DNA from: Paraburkholderia oxyphila NBRC 105797
GTDB lineage: Bacteria; Pseudomonadota; Gammaproteobacteria; Burkholderiales; Burkholderiaceae
DNA length: 64,000 nucleotides
Direction of reading: 5' to 3'
Assembly: GCF_000685075.1 (NCBI RefSeq)
Contig: NZ_BAYD01000046.1
Location: 17,836 to 81,835, forward strand
Below the pieces are notes generated by a model. It was not told where the DNA came from. It searched no databases and saw nothing but the letters and a program-made list of their open reading frames with translations. The number at the start of each line of letters is the position of its first letter. Within the stretch, counting starts at the first letter, position 1. Below, one piece after another: positions 61,151-64,000 of this stretch. Made by a program: the position numbers and the translations under genes.

Positions 61151-61417
61151 TGAAGGCAGGTCGGGCTCTGGCCGGCGACGCCGTGCTGCGCACGCCGCCG
61201 ACAAGGGATTTTCGGTAGCGGGCACTTTAACATCTCGCCGGAAGACCTGCTTGAGGCCCCTTCGGGCGGGGTTTTGCGGCTGATCCGGCGGTGCGCGCGA
61301 CGCGCCCGCCATTGCCCCCGATTGCCCGACTGATCGTGTGCACGGATCGACGAGCAGTTCGCGCGCTCGCGGCGGCGCTCGTGCGAGCGCCGCTAGCGGA
61401 TGGGTATCGCGGGGCCG

Positions 61418-62455
61418 TTAGCCGCCGCGCGCCGCGCCAGCGCGATCGGCAATCTCGTTCCAGAGATGCATCGCGGCATAGGCGCGCCAGGGCCGCCACG
61501 CGTCGGTGCGCGCGCGCTGCTGCGTCGCGCGCACGAGCGCGGGGTCGCGCGCGGCGATGGCCTGCATGAGCACGAGGTCGGTGGCGGGCCACGCATCGGC
61601 GTCGCGCCACGCACGCATGGCCACGTACTCGACCGTCCAGGGGCCGATGCCCGGCAGCGCGAGCAGTCCGGCGCGCATGGCGTCGAGGGTGGCGCGCTCG
61701 GCGGCCGTGTCGGCGCCGGGCTCGACCGGACGATTACGGCGCTTGCTGGCTGCACTAGGCGCGGCGTCTTGCGCCGGCGCACGCTCGATGGCGAGTTCAC
61801 CGCTTGCCACCGCGGCCGCGAAGCCCTGTAGCGCGGCCACGCGCTTGCCTGGCATGCCGATGCCAGCGAGGTCCGCGGCGGCCAGCGCGGCCGGCGTTGG
61901 AAAGCGCCACGCGGTGCGTGTGTGCGCGTGGCCGTCGATGCGCTTGCCCACGCGCTCGACGAGGCGGCCCACGATGGTCGTCGCGGCTTTCACGCTGACC
62001 TGCTGGCCGACGATCGCGCGCACCACGAGCTCGAAGCCCGACCACGCGCCCGGCACGCGCAGCCCGGGCGCCGCGGCGACGAGCGGCGCGAACCACGGAT
62101 CGGTGGCGAGACCCGCACCGATCGCAGCCGGATCCGCTGCTACGTCGAAGATGCGTGCGAGCGGTGCGGCAAGCGCGGCTGCATGAGCACTCACCGGCCC
62201 GTCGATTTCGACGACGAGGCAGCGCTTTCGCGCATGGCGGCGCACGGCCAGCGTGCCGCTCGCGCCCTGGAAATCGATCGCGCGCAGCCACGCGCCGTCC
62301 TCCACGGTCTCGACGCCGGGCGTGGCCCGCCCCGCCAGAAAGCGCAGCATGCGCGGCCAGTCGTACGGCGCACGAAACGGCAGCTCGACGGTGGCATCCG
62401 GCTGCGGACCGGCGTTTCGCGATTGCAGCGCCTCGTTCGGCAGGACGGCGCTCAA
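61418..62455 (-). CDS. alkA: DNA-3-methyladenine glycosylase II, TTG start
   Basis: A 345-residue AlkA-type base-excision enzyme that removes alkylated purines. An N-terminal AlkA_N domain (about 22-115) precedes the HhH-GPD domain. The hairpin reads LPGIGPWTVEYVAMRAW, and the catalytic Asp lies in AWPATD. A basic insertion (ASKRRNRPVE) interrupts the catalytic domain. The TTG start overlaps the ada stop (TTGA) and has GGAG 8 nt upstream. Cotranscribed with ada, so it should be induced by alkylation damage. Confidence 0.93.
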   Translation of the reverse strand: MSAVLPNEALQSRNAGPQPDATVELPFRAPYDWPRMLRFLAGRATPGVETVEDGAWLRAIDFQGASGTLAVRRHARKRCLVVEIDGPVSAHAAALAAPLARIFDVAADPAAIGAGLATDPWFAPLVAAAPGLRVPGAWSGFELVVRAIVGQQVSVKAATTIVGRLVERVGKRIDGHAHTRTAWRFPTPAALAAADLAGIGMPGKRVAALQGFAAAVASGELAIERAPAQDAAPSAASKRRNRPVEPGADTAAERATLDAMRAGLLALPGIGPWTVEYVAMRAWRDADAWPATDLVLMQAIAARDPALVRATQQRARTDAWRPWRAYAAMHLWNEIADRAGAARGG

Positions 62456-63666
62456 GCGGTGGTCTCCGGCGTGGCAGTGGCGCGGGCGCGCTTCGAACTC
62501 CGCGCCGGTGGGTCATCGGCGAGTCCTGGTTCGGCTACGTGGACTTCGCCCGCCCGCGCCTCGGCATCGATGAGCGCCGCCTTGCGCTCGAGTCCCCAGC
62601 GGTAGCCCGCGAGCGCGCCGCCCTTTTGCACGACGCGGTGACACGGAATCGCCAGCGCCACCGGGTTCGACGCGCATGCGCTCGCGACGGCGCGCACCGC
62701 GCGCGGCGCGCCGAGCGTTTCGGCGATCTGCGTGTAGCTGCGCGTCTCGCCGTACGGAATGCGCTGGAGCGCGTCCCAGACACGTTGCTGGAACGCCGTC
62801 GCGGCAATGTCGAGCGGCAGCTCGATGCGCTCGCGGCGGCCGTGCAGATAGGCGTCGATTTGCGCGACGAACGGCGCGAGTCCCGCCGTGTCCTCGATGC
62901 AGCGCGCGTTCGCGAAGTCGGCGGCGAGGCTCGCGCTCAGCTCGCCCGGATCGTCGCCGAATGCGATCCGGCAGATGCCTTTGTCCGTGGCCGCGACGAG
63001 CACGCGCCCGAGCGGCGTGGCCGCGTTCGCATAGCGGATCGTGAGTCCCGCGCCCTTGCGGCGGAACGCCGACGGCGCCATGCCCAGCTCGCCCGCCACG
63101 CTCTCGTAGAGCCGCGACGATGAGTTGAAGCCGGCGTCGGCGCTCGCGCGCGTGACGTCGGCGCCGTGCGCGAGCGCGTCGCGCAGCACGGCGCCGCGGC
63201 GCGCGGCCTGGTATTGGCGCGGCGAGACGCCCAGCACGCGCTTGAAGAGACGCTGCAGATGGAACGGGCTCAGATGCACGGCCTCGCCGAGCTGCGCGAG
63301 CGTGAGGCGCGCCTGCGGATCGGCGTCGAGGGCGGCGCAGGCGCGGCGCACGATCTCGAGCTCGCGCGGCAGACCGCCGGGGCGGCAACGCTTGCATTCG
63401 CGGTAGCCGGCGGCGCGCGCGGCGTCGGCATCGGCGAACAACTCGACGTTCTCGCGGCGCGGCAGGCGCGACGCGCAGGACGGGCGGCAAAACACGCCGG
63501 TCGTGCGCACGCCATAGAAGAACTGGCCGTCGGCACGCGCGTCGCGAGCCGCGATGGCGGCCCAGCGCTCGCTGTCGGTGGTAAATGCGGTGGCAGACCC
63601 GGGGGCAAGCGTGCTGTCGAAGTCGGCGGCGAGCTCGCCGTGAGCGGCGGTCGGGATGGCGTTCAT
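62452..63666 (-). CDS. ada: Bifunctional Ada regulator / O6-methylguanine-DNA methyltransferase
   Basis: A 404-residue Ada protein. The N-terminal zinc site has Cys60, Cys64, Cys91 and Cys94, the same spacing as E. coli Ada Cys38/42/69/72. Cys60 is the phosphotriester methyl acceptor that turns Ada into an activator. An AraC-type helix-turn-helix pair follows (about 120-200). The C-terminal methyltransferase carries the acceptor Cys342 in IPCHRVV. The tail of about 25 residues is basic. GGGAG lies 7-8 nt before the ATG. It overlaps alkA. Confidence 0.96.
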   Translation of the reverse strand: MNAIPTAAHGELAADFDSTLAPGSATAFTTDSERWAAIAARDARADGQFFYGVRTTGVFCRPSCASRLPRRENVELFADADAARAAGYRECKRCRPGGLPRELEIVRRACAALDADPQARLTLAQLGEAVHLSPFHLQRLFKRVLGVSPRQYQAARRGAVLRDALAHGADVTRASADAGFNSSSRLYESVAGELGMAPSAFRRKGAGLTIRYANAATPLGRVLVAATDKGICRIAFGDDPGELSASLAADFANARCIEDTAGLAPFVAQIDAYLHGRRERIELPLDIAATAFQQRVWDALQRIPYGETRSYTQIAETLGAPRAVRAVASACASNPVALAIPCHRVVQKGGALAGYRWGLERKAALIDAEARAGEVHVAEPGLADDPPARSSKRARATATPETTA

Positions 63667-63911
63667 TTCGTGACTCCCGCAAATGGCGGATTTGATGGTC
63701 CCACTGTAACGGCTTGTACGCATGACGGCCTGCCGGATCTTGCGCTGTCGTTCCGTTGCTGAGGATCAGGTGCGGCCGGCGGGGTGCGGTCGGATGGCTG
63801 ATCTGGCACCGCTGAGTCGCCGCCGTTACCTGGCTGCCGCCCAACTACCATAGAGGTGCGACAACAAGTGCGGCAATTTGGCACGATTGCGGGTTTTCCC
63901 TTAAAAACTTG

Positions 63912-63940
63912 TTGCGTCGCGTCAGACCGCTGTGTATAGT
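63912..63940 (+). promoter_or_regulatory. Candidate plus-strand sigma-70 promoter at the right edge
   Basis: TTGCGT (63912-63917), a 17-bp spacer and TATAGT (63935-63940) with an upstream TG. It would drive a gene to the right of the window. Confidence 0.5.
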
Positions 63941-63980
63941 GGTTCCTGTCTCCTCCATGTCTCCTCCTGATATGGATTAA

Positions 63981-64000
63981 GCCCGCTCACAGCAGCGGGC
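63981..64000 (+). promoter_or_regulatory. Leader hairpin at the right edge
   Basis: GCCCGCT-CACAGC-AGCGGGC lies about 35 nt after the expected start of the candidate promoter transcript. It is cut by the window end, so it may be a leader structure or an attenuator. The rest of 63667-63911 is the ada upstream region; no gene is seen. Confidence 0.4.

Noticed and set aside
61250..61280. CCCC-TTCGGG-GGGG hairpin followed by TTTT near the gshA upstream region
   Set aside because: Short imperfect stem pointing the wrong way for the minus-strand neighbours; too weak to annotate.

Overview
The window looks like the origin-proximal part of the main chromosome of a high-GC beta-proteobacterium of the Burkholderia/Paraburkholderia group. 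The evidence is the block mnmG-rsmG-parA-parB with canonical parS palindromes, Burkholderia-type protein sequences, and a type II secretion (gsp) cluster with gspC reversed between gspF and gspG. No tRNA, rRNA, CRISPR array, prophage or insertion sequence was recognised.

Left third (1-20 kb, almost all minus strand). A partial anion transporter, parB, parA, rsmG and mnmG are followed by two branched-chain amino-acid/amide-type ABC transport loci. Locus 1 (5.8-12.4 kb) has livF, a livM-livG fusion, livH and two tandem paralogous binding-protein genes. Locus 2 (13.1-17.9 kb) has livM, livH, a binding protein, livF and livG. A GMC oxidoreductase and a divergent LysR regulator follow.

Middle (21-37 kb). 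A CYTH-domain protein, an Lrp-type regulator divergent from phenylalanine hydroxylase and pterin-carbinolamine dehydratase, a TctD/TctE-like two-component system, a SET-domain methyltransferase, an old-yellow-enzyme reductase, a class I glutamine amidotransferase, a MarR regulator with a Cys-rich tail, a YbdK-type ligase, a CPA2 antiporter and mnmC. Two gene-free stretches here (31.0-31.3 and 34.8-35.0 kb) carry exact DnaA boxes. With the nearby parS sites and the strand layout, they are candidates for origin or origin-associated DNA.

Right part (37.5-64 kb). hupB, a CobW-type metallochaperone GTPase, a small lytic transglycosylase, the gsp cluster (gspD, E, F, reversed C, G to N), an outer-membrane efflux lipoprotein divergent from a MarR-EmrB pair, an OmpA-like lipoprotein, a second lipoprotein, gshA, and an alkA-ada alkylation-repair operon.

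The most unusual non-coding signals are: (1) a 43-44 bp palindromic repeat family at three loci whose outer stem changes sequence while keeping pairing; (2) a parS centromere site inside an intrinsic terminator; (3) DnaA-box clusters on both sides of ybdK and the antiporter; (4) matching inverted repeats in front of marR and emrB. Start codons were chosen by hand from ribosome-binding sites and family starts, so several are shorter than the longest open frame.
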